From contig NC_092705.1 of NCBI RefSeq assembly GCF_964275005.1, forward strand, positions 5,374,641 through 5,438,640: a stretch of DNA of 64,000 nt, in the 5' to 3' direction. Both the position numbers and the translations under genes were made by a program. The notes under the pieces were generated by a model. It ran no database searches and was not told the DNA's origin. It was given only the letters and a program-made list of their open reading frames with translations. Origin of the DNA: Diadema setosum. Taxonomy: Eukaryota; Echinodermata; Echinoidea; Diadematoida; Diadematidae. Of the stretch, positions 1-11,189 are shown piece after piece (the first letter of the stretch is position 1; each line of letters starts with the position of its first letter).

Positions 1-247
1 CAGAGAGGGGAAAAAAGAAAAATATTGAGAAATAGCGACATTCTATTTCTGGATAATTTCTTTGCAAGGAGGATCTCTTGCTAATGTTATCATAATCAAC
101 AACTTTTCAGATTTAATGCCATCACTTACACGATACTTTATCATAAGGAGTATTCCTGTCTAGTTTCAAGCAGACAATGAAGAAATAACTAGTCTTTCAA
201 ACGCAGCAGCTCAAGTTTCTATGAAATTCGAGTAGGAATTAATCGTA

Positions 248-811
248 TACACTGCAAAAAGTCCGGTGTTAAATAGTGAACACCGAGCTGGTGTTAAATT
301 TTCGGTGCTCATTTATGGTGTTAAATTAACACCTACGGGTGTCATTTCCAAATTTTAAACTGTTTTTTGAAGAGTTTCTTAGTAACTGCACTTCTTGTTG
401 ATTTTTAATTTAAACTGCACTTCTTGTTGATTTTTAATTTAAACAAGACGATCAAGAATTTTACATTAAAATACTAGATTTTTGAAAAAATGTGAAAATA
501 AATTTACACCAAAGTAACACCATCTGGTGTGGTCCCTTATTGAAGCTGGACGGGTGTTAAACCATTGATATTAACACCAGCAAATATCAAATCAACACCA
601 TGTGGTGTCATTTTTGAATTAACACCAGTACAGTGTCAAAATAACACCAGGTACAGTGTCAAATTAACACCACGAAGTGTCAGGTGAACACTTTTCAACA
701 CCATCACAGTGCATTTTTAACACCTGTGGGTGTGGTCCTTTATTGAAGTTTGATCGGTGTTAGATTTAACACCCGTGGTGTTAAATCTAACACCGATGTT
801 TTTACAGTGTA
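248..811 (+). mobile_element. MITE, TACACTGCAAAAA family, copy A
   Basis: Begins TACACTGCAAAAA and ends TTTTTACAGTGTA, an inverted terminal repeat. The interior is dense with GGTGTTAAAT/ATTTAACACC words in both directions. Two more copies, reverse-complemented relative to this one, lie at 34713-35258 and 61889-62408, and all are about 520-565 bp. The outer TA on each side fits a TA target duplication but could be part of the repeat. No coding capacity is visible. Confidence 0.8.
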
Positions 812-918
812 ATAGTCGGACAATGTTAGAGAGGGGGATCGTGATAAATCTTTTTTTTTTTATTTTCTCGAAGAAAAGGGCTGATAGTGGTCGAAGTCCC
901 ATACGAATGTAGACCAGT

Positions 919-1081
919 GCCCTGTTGCATAAAACCCTTACCGCTGGACTTACCGCTCCTTTCTAGCGGTAAGTCTTCAAATTAGCGGTAAAGCTTATAA
1001 TCCTTGATGCTGATTGGTTGTGATGCCTAATTTTGACGGTAGTTACCATTGAAATTCAACGGTAAGTTTTATGCAACGGGC
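919..1081. mobile_element. Short MITE with GCCCTGTTGCATAAAA ends
   Basis: About 163 bp. The left end GCCCTGTTGCATAAAACC is nearly the reverse complement of the right end ending in TTTTATGCAACGGGC. Internal repeats of the AGCGGTAAG type occur in both orientations. Non-coding, non-autonomous foldback element. Confidence 0.75.
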
Positions 1082-1325
1082 TACAGATGAGTGCTGCATA
1101 ATCATGATGACTTACCTATGGACTAACGGGCCTTAAAGCGATTGGAAAATAAATATTTTCCTGATTGAGTGTCTTTCTTTTATACAGATATTCCAGAGAA
1201 GACGCTTCATACCAAGTTATATGGTTTTACTGATTTGTAATAACGAATTTATGAAGTGGAGGGGTCATGAATTCTTGACTCGAAGAATGATTTTAAGATA
1301 TAGAATAGAATAATCGGACACTATT

Positions 1326-1480
1326 CAGTGGCGGATCCAGAGGGGGAGCAACCGGCGCACCCCCTTTATTTTTTGTTAAAAACAAAAGAAAAAAAAAAGA
1401 AGAAATGAAACCCGGAAGTGGCACCAGAAATATTAGTTGCCCCCCCCTTTTTTTTTAAAGAATTCCTGGATCCGCCCCTG
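1326..1480. mobile_element. 155-bp MITE with CAGTGGCGGATCCAG ends
   Basis: The left end CAGTGGCGGATCCAG pairs with the right end CTGGATCCGCCCCTG with one mismatch. CTATT lies immediately outside both ends (1321-1325 and 1481-1485), a clear 5-bp target-site duplication. The interior holds homopolymer runs and no coding sequence. The superfamily is unassigned. Confidence 0.8.
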
Positions 1481-2002
1481 CTATTGTTAGGAGAGAGCAT
1501 AACTCCTTGCTCTCTATGCCAGCGGCAGACAACAATGATAATAAACCCTATTTCTATAGCAATATATCATATATATATATGGAGATTGAAGGAGAAGGAA
1601 CGAGAAAGAATATAATGAAATCAAAAGCTGAGAAAACAATATACACGTTTGTTTCTTTCATAAGCTGAATCTTAGTGAACATCTACTCTTTGTAATCACT
1701 CAGTCCGAACACAGTTACACGTGTTACCCCAAATTATAATGGCACATATTGTGCGGTACGAGCACAATATAGTCATGTGGATCGCCAATATTATATTCAC
1801 ATTATTTGTTATTCTAAAATATTGTCGTTCGTGACCTTTTTTCTGAAATATAAAATGGGGATACACATATTATGATATCGAATATTGCCTGATTAAAGGT
1901 TTTCAGAAGATACACTGTCCAAATATTTAAGTCTGCGCATTGCGATGTACTGACCACTTTCAAATCAATGTCTTCCCTCTTGTTCAGATGAAACTGCTTA
2001 CA

Positions 2003-2107
2003 GTCAGGCCCGTAGCCAGGATTTTTCAAGGGGGGGTGCGGTCACTAAAAAAACGGACCTTCGGTACCAATACCAATGATGGCACACACACACACACACA
2101 CACACAC

Positions 2108-2171
<64 letters not shown>

Positions 2172-2600
2172 CTCTTGCGCTTTTCCAAAAAAGAGGAACA
2201 GTAAGAGGAATAATGATGTCAAAGCTACGCACCGATTTCTCCTCATTTCTCATATCTCATATATATATATATATATATATATTCTTTGGACGACCGAACT
2301 ACAAAAGTTGTATAAGAATTTGCGCGCGAAGCGCGCCGCAAATTGTGAATTTTGACTGTTTTAATGACGTTTTAAAGTCTCGAGGAAATTTGTATTTTTG
2401 TCTGTTGCATGCAATTGCGTTACGGTATTTCATCTAGGAAATAGTAAAAACTCATTTTGCCAGGAAGTTGCAAAGTTTAATTGTGTTCGAGACTCTGCGC
2501 GCGTAGCGCGCCGCAAAATTGAGAATAGTGATTTTCCTGGTGTTGTTTTAACTTTTATTTTTTCTATTGTATACCTGAAGGCCTGAAGCCAGGTTTTTTA
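2003..2600. mobile_element. Element end with GTCAGGCCCGTAGCCAGG terminus
   Basis: An 18-bp terminus at 2003-2020 is the exact reverse complement of the terminus at 8766-8783. Both are followed inward by G or C runs and by GCGCGAAGCGCGC-type words (2322-2335, 2496-2511 and 8470-8490). The two may be opposite ends of one 6.8-kb element or two fragments of one family. The right limit given here is approximate. Confidence 0.5.
2084..2172. repeat. Compound (CA)n(TA)n microsatellite
   Basis: An uninterrupted CA run passes into a long TA run. The overlapping open frames here, with HTHT, YIYI or CVCV runs, are translations of the microsatellite. A further TA run lies at about 2260-2281. Confidence 0.95.
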
Positions 2601-3494
2601 AAGGAAGGGGGGATTGCGTTAATTAACAAAACGGTCCTTTGATACTGTCCCGGGAGGGGTAGCGACAATTAAAAGGTGGACACCATGCTCATACATGGAC
2701 TTTCAAAATGGCCCCTAAACGAGTACTCACATATGATTATATGATTTTTTCGGGCCTTAAAAACAAGTATTCCTTAAATGTTTCCTGCACTCTAAAGAAG
2801 TACTTCATCATGATTGAACAATATACCATTTTCCCAAATTTCGGCCTTTTTGATAACCTTTGATTATAATACGCTCGTACATCACACTTTCCATCTAATC
2901 CGTGAGAAAAAACGACCCCTATTACGCGTTTACTTTAGCGAGTATGGTCACGGTGTCCACCTTTCAGTTGGAGTTTTCCATCCCATTGGATGCTGTTTGG
3001 AAGATGAAACATTCACTTTACTATACAGTATATCAGCCGTTGGTATGCGAGTTTGTCAAAAACGAAAATAGATAAGAAAATTTTTAAAACAAAATGAATT
3101 GTAAATGTGAACCATTTATATTTTGCCTCCTTGCGGTAGGATATTTCCAGCATTTCCGAACTTTCAAATAATCATTTTAGATTTAATGATATTAAAGGTA
3201 GTAGATCCGATTCGCAAACATCTCCAATATCAGTCAAATGTCATGTTAACCATCATGCTAAGAAGGTTTTCTTTGTGAAATTTGGAGGTCAGAGAAATTC
3301 AAAAATTAAACATCCGTTAGCCATTGGAAGAAGTTGAGTGCAAATTCAGACCTCAGGCTTAGTGCTCAGATGTTTTCCTATTTGCTTTGATCTGTCTTAC
3401 TGTGCACACTAAGATACATACTGGAATGGTTATTTCTTATTTATTAAATTATAGTAGCATATTTGGTTACAAGCTGTCTCTAGGCATTTTCGAA

Positions 3495-4818
3495 TTTGGG
3501 CTGCAAAGAGATCCACTACCTTTAAGTTAGAAGAGAGATAAGTAAATAATGATAAAATAAACAAACAAAAAAGAATGAGTTTCTTTTGTAATACTATCTG
3601 ACAAACTTTTTACTTTACCATTTTACTTCATAGCTCAGCACTTTCCATTCTCTCTCATACCCTCTTACCCATTACATTTAAATGAAATACAACTAAAATG
3701 AGTTTGCGTGCCTGCATAATACTCTGGAAATTATAAGTGAAAATGTTCTTAGGTTTTGGCTCACTTTAAAATGAGAACCAATAGAACTGTCACAACATGA
3801 GAAAATGTATAATTAATAATCAACACTACATTTCCGAATTTGGCCTGCAAAGAAATCCGCTACCTGTAAGTTAGAAAAGAGATTAGTAAATAATGATAAA
3901 ATAAACCACAAAAAAGAATGAGTTTCTACCGCCGTATCCAGAACAGAGCCTGAAACGGTGCAGGCTCAAGAAATCGTTTGTACTATAATACGTCTTGAAG
4001 TACTGTGTGATACTGTTGACTCAGACTTCTACAAAGCTGTAAGTGAGAATTGTAATCCAATCCGACTCATTACCTGAGATATTTATGAAAATATATCAAT
4101 AAAGAATGTAAATTAAATAACGATGCGTCACAATGCAGTCTAACGCTCTCACAATGCTATCATATATAGGGTTTTTCACTGTTTTTACTCCGGAGCTCTT
4201 GCAATATTCAGGCTTTTGTAATACTATCTGACAAACTTTTTACTTTACCATTTTACTTCATAGCTCAGCACTTTCCATTCTCTCTCATACCCTCTTACCA
4301 ATTACATTTGAATGAAATACGACTAAAATGAGTTTGCGTGCCTGCATAATAGTCTTTGGAAATTATAAGTGAGAATGTTCTTAGGTTTTGGCTCACTTTA
4401 AAGGGTGTGTACAGTTCTGGTCGAGGTGAGGATTTAGCTTTTAACGTTTTGCGAGATATTCAGAAACCACTCTATGAGATGTCAAAGAGCATGCAGTTCT
4501 AAGGGGTATCAAAAGTTTATTCGATGAAAATCGGTTTTGAAATGGCTGAGATATCCAAAAACAAGGTGAAACAAAGAGATCCTAATAAAGTTATGGCATG
4601 TCGCCTTTTATTATTAGCACTTTTATGGATATCTCAGCCATTTGAAAACCAATTTTCATCAAATAAACGTTGAATCCTTCTTAGAATTACATGCTCTTTC
4701 ATATTTCATAAGAGGCTTTTCATTATCTCACTAAGGAATGTTCAAAACGTGAATCCCCACCTCAACCAGTACTGTACAGTCCCTTTAAAATGAGAACCAA
4801 TAGAACTGTCACACTGCT
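3495..4818 (+). repeat. Diverged direct repeat, second copy split by insertions
   Basis: The segment 3495-3802 recurs as 3849-3927 + 4213-4397 + 4785-4818. Shared landmarks include a CTGCAAAGAGATCC-like word, ACTATCTGACAAAC, the TTTGCGTGCCTGCATAAT stretch and GAGAACCAATAGAACTG. The second copy is interrupted at about 3928-4212 by unrelated sequence and at 4402-4784 by a TTAA-flanked MITE. The first copy gives the uninterrupted reference for both. Confidence 0.8.
4402..4784. mobile_element. TTAA-flanked foldback MITE (AGGG-TGTACAGT family), copy 1
   Basis: The ends AGGGTGTGTACAGTTCTGG and CCAGTACTGTACAGTCCCT are imperfect inverted repeats, and the whole 383 bp folds back on itself (ATTTTCATCAAA-type and GAGATATCC-type words in both orientations). 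TTAA lies on both sides (4398-4401 and 4785-4788). The related direct-repeat copy carries one TTAA at 3766-3769 and no insert. TTAA targets are typical of Kolobok and piggyBac transposases. Other copies: 30557-30954, 33642-34039, 55186-55528 and 55771-56144. Confidence 0.88.
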
Positions 4819-5110
4819 GACAACGGCAGACAGTGAAGGTCAACGGCTCAAATTTTCGTTGGTAGTCTCGTCACGTGATAGTTCTGTATGGATTGTACAT
4901 GTTCCCTATGACAGCAATTGTGAATGGGTAGTCTAGCTTTACTGCAAATTTGCGTCAGGACTGCTCAACCAATGGACAAGATTCTTATGTCACAAAAATG
5001 TGCAGAACCTCTACTTTCTGAAACCGTGCGCCAACGGCGTAAATCCATACTGAGGAGTGGGGGGGATGGTCACCATCACCACGATTACAAGCCCATAACC
5101 GGACCGGCGC

Positions 5111-5200
5111 AGCCTTTTTTTTTTTTTTTTTTTGGGGGGGGGGGGGGGTGGGGGGAGAAGCTTTGTGCCCCCCCCCCCCCACACACACACACACTTAACA
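5111..5200. repeat. Homopolymer T/G/C runs and (CA)n
   Basis: Runs of T, G and C followed by a CA microsatellite. Proline-, glycine- and lysine-rich frames across it are artefacts of the homopolymers. Another G run lies near 5410-5423. Confidence 0.9.
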
Positions 5201-5749
5201 GGGATCGGATGCCCCACTCTTTTGCATGAAATATAAAGTGGGAGAAAAGTGGCAGCAACAACATAAAGACTTTTTGTTCTTGTTGCTTTTTTTTTTGCTT
5301 GTCAGACGACTTTCGGCGGAAAATCAGACCTTAAAAGTATGAAAACATTTTTTTTTTGGAAATATCTGTGAAAGGGAGCGGAACGACCGAACGGGGGAAG
5401 GGTGTGTATGGGGGGGGGGGGGGTATCCCTCTCCCACACGAGGAAGATTTTGCATTTTCAGACCTGAAATTCAGCGATCTGGTGCTCACTTGTGGTGAAA
5501 ATTTTGTTTTCTTTTCTTGAAAAAAAAAAAACAATAAGAAAATGAAATATTTACAAAATATTATTGAATGACAAAATCGTGGTATTTCAGCTCTTGCTGT
5601 GCGACATCACTGTGAAGGCCTACTAAAATCTAATGGGGCCTATCATCGGCGTAGACAGGATTTGATCTTAGGAGGAGCGGTTATGTGAGGGAACGAATCA
5701 AGCGAGGGAGGAGGGTATGGTAGGGGGGTTTCCCCCTCCTACGGTGAAA

Positions 5750-7290
5750 TCTCTTTGCGTTGAAAATTTTGACATTTTTCAGTCCAAAAACTGCCGTTTG
5801 TAGCTATATTCTTCGCTTTGGAAATTAAGGGGGGCACACCAGGCGCAACTGCTGTCAATCACTGGCAGCAACGTCAGGAGAATGGCATAGCGATTAAATG
5901 CGAGCGAGCGGAGCGAGCGAGCATGAAAATTTTAACATTTTACAGTCTAAAAACTGCCGTTTGTAGCTATACTTTTTTCGCTTTGGAAATTAAGGGGGGC
6001 CGCATCAGGCGCAACTGCTGGCAATTACTGGCAGCAACATCAGGAGAATGGCATAGCAGTTAAATGCGAGCGAGCGGGGCGAGCGAGCTTGAAAATTTTG
6101 ACATTTTACAGTCCAAAGACTGCCGTTTGTGGCTGTATTTTTTCGCTTTGGAAATTATGGGGGCACACCGGGCGCAACTGCCGGCAATCGGGCAGCAACA
6201 TCAGAATGGCATAACGATTAAATGCGAGCGAGCGAAGCGAGTGAGCTTGAAAATTTTGATATTTTACAGTCCCACATGTCCTTTGTGGCTGTACTAGTAT
6301 TTTTTCGCTTTGGAAATTAAGGGGGGGGGGCGCACCGGGCGAAAACTGCTGGCAATTACTGGCAGCAACATCAGGAGAATGGCATAATGATTAAATGCGA
6401 GCGAGCGAAGCGAGCGAGCTTCAAAATTTTGCCATTTGACAGTCCCAAAACTGCCGTTTGTGGCTGTATTTTTTCGCTTTGGAAATTAAGGGGGCGCACC
6501 GGGCAAAAACTGTTGGCAATTACTGGCAGCAACATCAGGAGAATGGCATACTGATTAAATGCGAGCGAGCGAAGCGAGCGAGCTTCAAAATTTTGCCATT
6601 TGACAGTCCCAAAACTGCCGTTTGTAGCTATATTTTTCGCTTTGGAAATTAAGGGGGCGCACCAGGCGAAAACTGCTGGCAATTACTGGCAGCAACATCA
6701 GGAGAATGGAATAATAATTAAATGCGAGCGAGCGAAGCGAGCGAGCTTCAAAAATTTGACATTTTACAGTCCCCAAACTGCCGTTTGTAGCTATATTTTT
6801 CGCTTTGGATATTAAGGGGGGCGCACCTGCTCACAATCACTGGCAGCAACATCAGGAGAATGGCATAGCGATTAAATGCGAGCGAGCGAAGCGAGCGAGC
6901 TTGAAAATTTTGACATTTTACAGTCCAAAGACTGCCGTTTGTGGCTGTATTTTTTCGCTTTGGAAATTAAGGGGGCACACCGGGCGCAACTGCCGGCAAT
7001 TACTGGCAGCAACATCAGGATAATGGCATACTGATTAAATGCTAGCGAGCGAAGCGAGTGAGCTTGAAAATTTTGACATTTTCCAGTCCTCAAAATTGTC
7101 GTTTGTAGCTATATTTTCGCTTTAGAAATTAAGGGGGGCGCACCGGGTGCACCTGCTGTCAATCACTGGCAGCAACATCAGGAGAATGGCATAGCGGTTA
7201 AATGCGAGCGAGCGGAGCGAGCGAGCTTTAAAATTTTAACATTTTACACTCCAAAAACTGCCGTTTGTAGCTATATTTTTCGCCTTTGTT
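5750..7290 (+). repeat. Tandem satellite of about 160-bp units, nine copies
   Basis: Nine successive units of about 157-170 bp each carry TTCGCTTTGGAAATTAAG, GGCAGCAACATCAGGAGAAT, a GCGAGCGAGCGAAGCGAGCG block and a CAGTCCAAAAACTGCCGTTT word. Units differ by scattered substitutions and by G-run length. The GCGAGCG block is close to self-complementary and also occurs singly at about 7892-7915 and 39817-39840. Short frames that repeat the same peptide in successive units follow the unit and are not genes. Confidence 0.92.
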
Positions 7291-7427
7291 TGTCCCACTT
7301 TTATTTGAGAACCATCCCCCCCCCCCATCGACGCCTCTATACATATTAGGTTGCTTTTGTTAAGTGAAAGATCTGCTGCACACTCTTTGATAAATTAGGG
7401 AATATACGTCTATGTCAAAAGTGTACA

Positions 7428-8150
7428 AAGTTTATCCCTTATCCTGTATAGCGGACCTTTTGCATGTTCATGATTGCAATACAACGATCTGGTGCATAGT
7501 TCTGGCGATATTTGGACAATTTTCCATTAAGAAAGTTCGAGATTTGTCCTCATCTCGGGAATTGCTTGGGGGATAAATGATTTGTCTGTCTAAACACTTC
7601 CTTTGGGGCGGGGCAAATGCCCCTTTGCCCCCCATAGATTCGACGTCCCTGATCTTCCCTTGGTATACCCTGACTGAGTCACTGTCGTTTCTCAGGAATG
7701 ATTCAGGAAATGGAGGGGATTCAATTATGGCGATAAAGTTGTTGTTATTGTTTGTTTGTATGTGTTCGTACATATTTTGCAGATGGTCCCCAGTTACTCG
7801 CGTCATAGCATGTTTATATGTAGACCTATACTATTTGACGTTGTCAACGCCTGAGCCATACCTTACAGTGTATGTCGATGTTACTTTCTTCGCGAGCGAG
7901 CGAAGCGAGCGAGCGCTTGAGAAAATTATACATTTTCCTACAAGAAAGAATACTGTTCAGCTCTGTTACCTGTCTGAAGGCCGGCGTACAAACGTCATGC
8001 AATATGCCAAAATTTATACAATCACATTTCTGCTTCCTCCATTTTTTTCCCCTCAAAACTCAGGGGGGGATGATTGTACAGGCCATCCCCCCTCCTCCAT
8101 TTCAGGGGGGGATATATCCCCCCCATCCCCCCCGGGATTTACGCCCATGC
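7428..8150 (+). repeat. Dispersed repeat, copy 1
   Basis: Nearly identical, in reverse complement, to 39566-40319. Shared words include AAAGTTTATCCCTTATCCTG at the left and CCGGGATTTACGCCCATGC at the right. Frames through it (SERSERA.EKI peptides, a conserved LCYLSEGRRTNVMQYAKI stretch) are open on both strands for short distances and carry no recognisable domain. Probably a non-autonomous transposon; no clear terminal inverted repeat was seen. Confidence 0.82.
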
Positions 8151-8399
8151 CGTGCGCCCCAAGTTTGTGCGATCTTCCGTTCTCGAGATATCCCGTCTGG
8201 AAGAATTGCAAGACGGCAAAATATGCTCAAATTCGTCAAATTTGGACTGTTCGCCATAGACAATTCTACTCATAAGGTACTTTTCTGATCTAATTTGCGT
8301 CACTGCTACAAATATTACAATAAAGATATATACACATAAATAATCCCTAAAGTGTCCACTTTCAGAATCCGGGCGCCCCAAGTTTGCTTCTTAAACAGT

Positions 8400-8783
8400 T
8401 TAAAAGTTATGGCAGATTTTGTGGAAAAATGCGTCGATTTTTGACCCGTTTTACGTGTTGTATAGCGTTCGCGCGGAAGCGCGGCTTCGCAGATGACCGA
8501 AAGTTTTCAATATGTAATAGCTCGCACAAATTGATACATAACATTTGTGTTTGTGTGCATGGGGACGATCCGATGGTTCATACAACAAAAGGGTTTCGTA
8601 CAATTATTTTTAACATTGTTAAACGTACTCTTCCACATTTACGTAGAATATAATGTGTCTTTATATTTATTTGGATTGTTATCTTGAGAATTGCTAAAAA
8701 CCGTTATTATGAAAAAGTGGACCTTTCAGAATTTGGGGGGGTGCGTACGCACCCGACGCACCCCCCCTGGCTACGGGCCTGAC
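8400..8783. mobile_element. Element end with CCTGGCTACGGGCCTGAC terminus
   Basis: The terminus at 8766-8783 is the reverse complement of 2003-2020. Inside it lies a short palindrome GGGTGCGTACGCACCC near 8739-8754 and a GCGCGGAAGCGCGGC word. It is either the right end of an element that starts at 2003 or a separate fragment. The left limit is approximate. Confidence 0.5.
8666..8671 (-). promoter_or_regulatory. Possible poly(A) signal for the 9241-9747 gene
   Basis: TTTATT on the plus strand reads AATAAA on the minus strand, about 570 bases beyond the stop codon. It falls within the element that ends at 8783, so it is only a candidate. Confidence 0.25.
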
Positions 8784-9240
8784 AGTCATTCAACTTCAGA
8801 CAAACAAAAAAATAATGTGCACAGAACTGAGGAAGACAGTTAAAGCTCTTTTTAAATGCTGCACAAGGTTTAGCCAAATACAGAATTACACATACTTTGT
8901 ATTTCTAATCTTACGATCACCGCAGAACAATTAAAAGTGACATGATGGATTGTATCCCACAGGTTCATTTTTCCTGAAGTTCGATCGCTCTTACTGGTCG
9001 TATGATAATGTCCCCCATCGCGTATGCGGACTTGCGGAAAGTTGAGACTTGGTCCGACTGATGACTTCAGATGTGGGGTAGTAGTCCCATTATCACCCGC
9101 CGGCTTCCTACATGTATGGAGATGCGATGGAAAGTGAAATAAGTACCAAGACTTGACACCAAGACGCTGTGTCGCTCCTTTCTTGTGATTAATTTTGTAT
9201 ACATGGTGACAATTTTGCATGGCGATCAAACTTATTCTGT

Positions 9241-9747
9241 CTATTCGAGACACAATCCGCTACTGGGAAACGAATTGCAGTCGAGCGAATTGGGCCAAGA
9301 AAAGCCGAAGCGGTTCATCAGTTCCTCGCAGGGCCCTCGCGCTTTCTCGCACAGCGACTTGCACGGGGGGATCGGCACCTCCAAGATGGTGCAAGGAGGC
9401 GCGTACACGAGGCACAGTAACTGGGCGAGATACTCCGAACATTGTACTTTCACGAGAGGGTAGAACTGGTGCACCTCAAGTCCCGCATCTTCCTGCCTTT
9501 CGTGACCCAACAGGTTGGGGTAAACGACCTCGGTGTAGGAGACCTTTCCAGCACAAAGGGGGATAGTCAGGACTTGACAGGAATAGCTAGGTCCCTGGGT
9601 ACTAGTTGCCGGCGTTGTAACCGTTGGTGTCGTGGAGCTGGTAGTGGGTGGATTATGATCCTGGCCATTACAGCTAGATCGAACTCGACCCGAAGATGCC
9701 ATTAACAACCAGATCACAAGCAACGAACTCCCTCCTAGAGACACCAT
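9241..9747 (-). CDS. Secreted Frizzled-domain (CRD) only protein, paralogue 1
   Basis: A 168-residue protein. Residues 1 to about 23 form a signal peptide (LLVIWLLM core), followed by a Thr/Ser/Pro-rich linker (33-55) and a complete Frizzled cysteine-rich domain. Its ten cysteines are at 57, 65, 103, 112, 119, 129, 133, 140, 157 and 166. Family words are visible: [39 protein letters not shown] and FGFSWP. This domain binds Wnt lipid and protein surfaces in Frizzled receptors and secreted Frizzled-related proteins. The stop codon falls two codons after Cys166, with no netrin-like or seven-helix region and no convincing splice donor after the last cysteine. An extra cysteine at 26 lies near the predicted signal cleavage site. 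No N-glycosylation sequon is present. It is probably a diffusible Wnt modulator (inferred). The start at 9747 is the only Met that gives a signal peptide, and a TATA box lies about 220 bases upstream. Alternative: the first exon of a longer gene with an unusual donor. Confidence 0.85.
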   Translation of the reverse strand: MVSLGGSSLLVIWLLMASSGRVRSSCNGQDHNPPTTSSTTPTVTTPATSTQGPSYSCQVLTIPLCAGKVSYTEVVYPNLLGHERQEDAGLEVHQFYPLVKVQCSEYLAQLLCLVYAPPCTILEVPIPPCKSLCEKARGPCEELMNRFGFSWPNSLDCNSFPSSGLCLE

Positions 9748-9969
9748 GTTTTCTCCTTATGTTTTGCCTCCTTTGAAAAAAAAAAAATTGCTGAAGAAGT
9801 GTACGACGTAGGTCTTCGATCGATCGCCGAACTGACTTGGTTTACAGCTCTTACACAACAAATCAGAAAGCCTGTGACGAAAACGAAGGACGCGTTGATG
9901 GTGAAAGAGGAGAAAGTCTCACCATCACGTTTGCAGCAAAAATGAGCTCCGCAGCGAATGCGCGTGCTG

Positions 9970-9978
9970 TTTTATATA
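9970..9978 (-). promoter_or_regulatory. TATA box of paralogue 1
   Basis: The minus strand reads TATATAAAA. An initiator-like TCATTTTT (plus 9938-9945) lies about 33 bases downstream, which would give a 5' leader of roughly 195 bases before the start codon at 9747. Position and spacing fit a core promoter; the site is predicted by eye. Confidence 0.5.
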
Positions 9979-10194
9979 CTACTATCCATAGGCTGTCATG
10001 GGATATCCGTTAGGCCTATACAGGTGCACGGATTCAGACCTCCTGACCATGTGATATGGAGCGTGGGGAGGAAGAAAGAATATGATAGACTATCAAGTTC
10101 ATATTTACTGCTGTGTTCTGGGGTTTTTTCTTTAATCAATAAAACAAAGGAAGAAGAGAGAATAAAAAAAGTAAAAAAAGTAAGAAAGTTAAAT

Positions 10195-10735
10195 CTTACG
10201 TGTTCAACGGTAAAAATTCGACTGCAATCAGATGAAAAATAGGGAAGTTATGACATTTTGATGGTTTGCTAATTTCTGCAAAACATTTCTTGTACAGTGG
10301 ATATGAATATGCAAATGAGAGAGATAACCATGTCATACCCTCGCAGTTTTCCAAAATATGACGAAAATTCAATATTTCTGTCATTGAAGTCTGAAACATG
10401 GTGTTATTCCCGGTTGAATAACTTCAGAATAGTGATCAGTTAGATATACGAGGATTTGAGCCTCGGGCATAATTGCGTTTGAATGAAAAACTGGAAATTT
10501 CACAACTTTTATGTACAAACTATATGGTAAGTTGTGAAAGAATGACATGCTCACTTTGTCATTTGCATATTCATATTGACTATTCAAGAACTGTTTCCCC
10601 CCAAAATAGCGAAACTTCAAAACGTCATGACTCCCCTATTTTTCATCCGATTTCGATCAAAATTATACCGTTGAACTCGAAATACTTTACTTATCAGACT
10701 AACTTATTTTTTCGGACTGGATTTCCCCTTTAAAA
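10195..10735. repeat. Imperfect foldback repeat
   Basis: The left half contains GATATGAATATGCAAATGA and the right half contains its near-complement TCATTTGCATATTCATATTG. ACGGTAAAAATTCGACTGC on the left is matched imperfectly by a TTATACCGTTGAACTCG segment on the right. About 540 bp and non-coding; probably an old MITE whose ends are unclear. Confidence 0.5.
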
Positions 10736-10908
10736 AGGTATGGATGATCCCAATACAGGTACTCCATAATAATGACTCATCCCTCCAGTCGAATATCAGC
10801 CCTTCCACCTCTCGAGTTTGAGGTTATGGGGCTTGAAGTACCGTATTGTATGAAACATAATGATACCATCCACTCTTTAATTGACCTCATGCATGACGTC
10901 ACAATGGT

Positions 10909-10912
<4 letters not shown>

Positions 10913-10964
<52 letters not shown>
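10913..10964. repeat. (TA)n microsatellite
   Basis: Uninterrupted TA dinucleotides over about 50 bases. Confidence 0.95.
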
Positions 10965-10966
<2 letters not shown>

Positions 10967-11065
10967 TGATGTATCTTGTTGAACTTCCAACCTCGCCCTT
11001 TCACTGTGGATAGGAGACCTGCCATGAATTGACTTTTATAATAAACTCTTTTGGCTTTTTCTGTT

Positions 11066-11112
11066 CTCTCTCTCCCTCTCCCTCGCTCCCTTCTCTCTCT
11101 CTCTCTCTCTCT
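11066..11112. repeat. CT-rich microsatellite
   Basis: A CTCTCTC-rich tract, followed by a C run near 11150-11161. Confidence 0.85.
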
Positions 11113-11189
11113 TACTCCCTGCTTTCATGCTCTTGCATGGTGTTGATACCCCCCCCCCCCCAAAAAAAAGAAAATTAAAGTGAGCACCT

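Noticed and set aside
1940..2437. 165-residue frame with HTHTHT and YIYIYI runs
   Set aside because: Translation of a compound CA/TA microsatellite.
5818..7093. Several 60-100 residue frames repeating MAIKCERAKRAS-like peptides
   Set aside because: They are translations of the nine-unit satellite on both strands.
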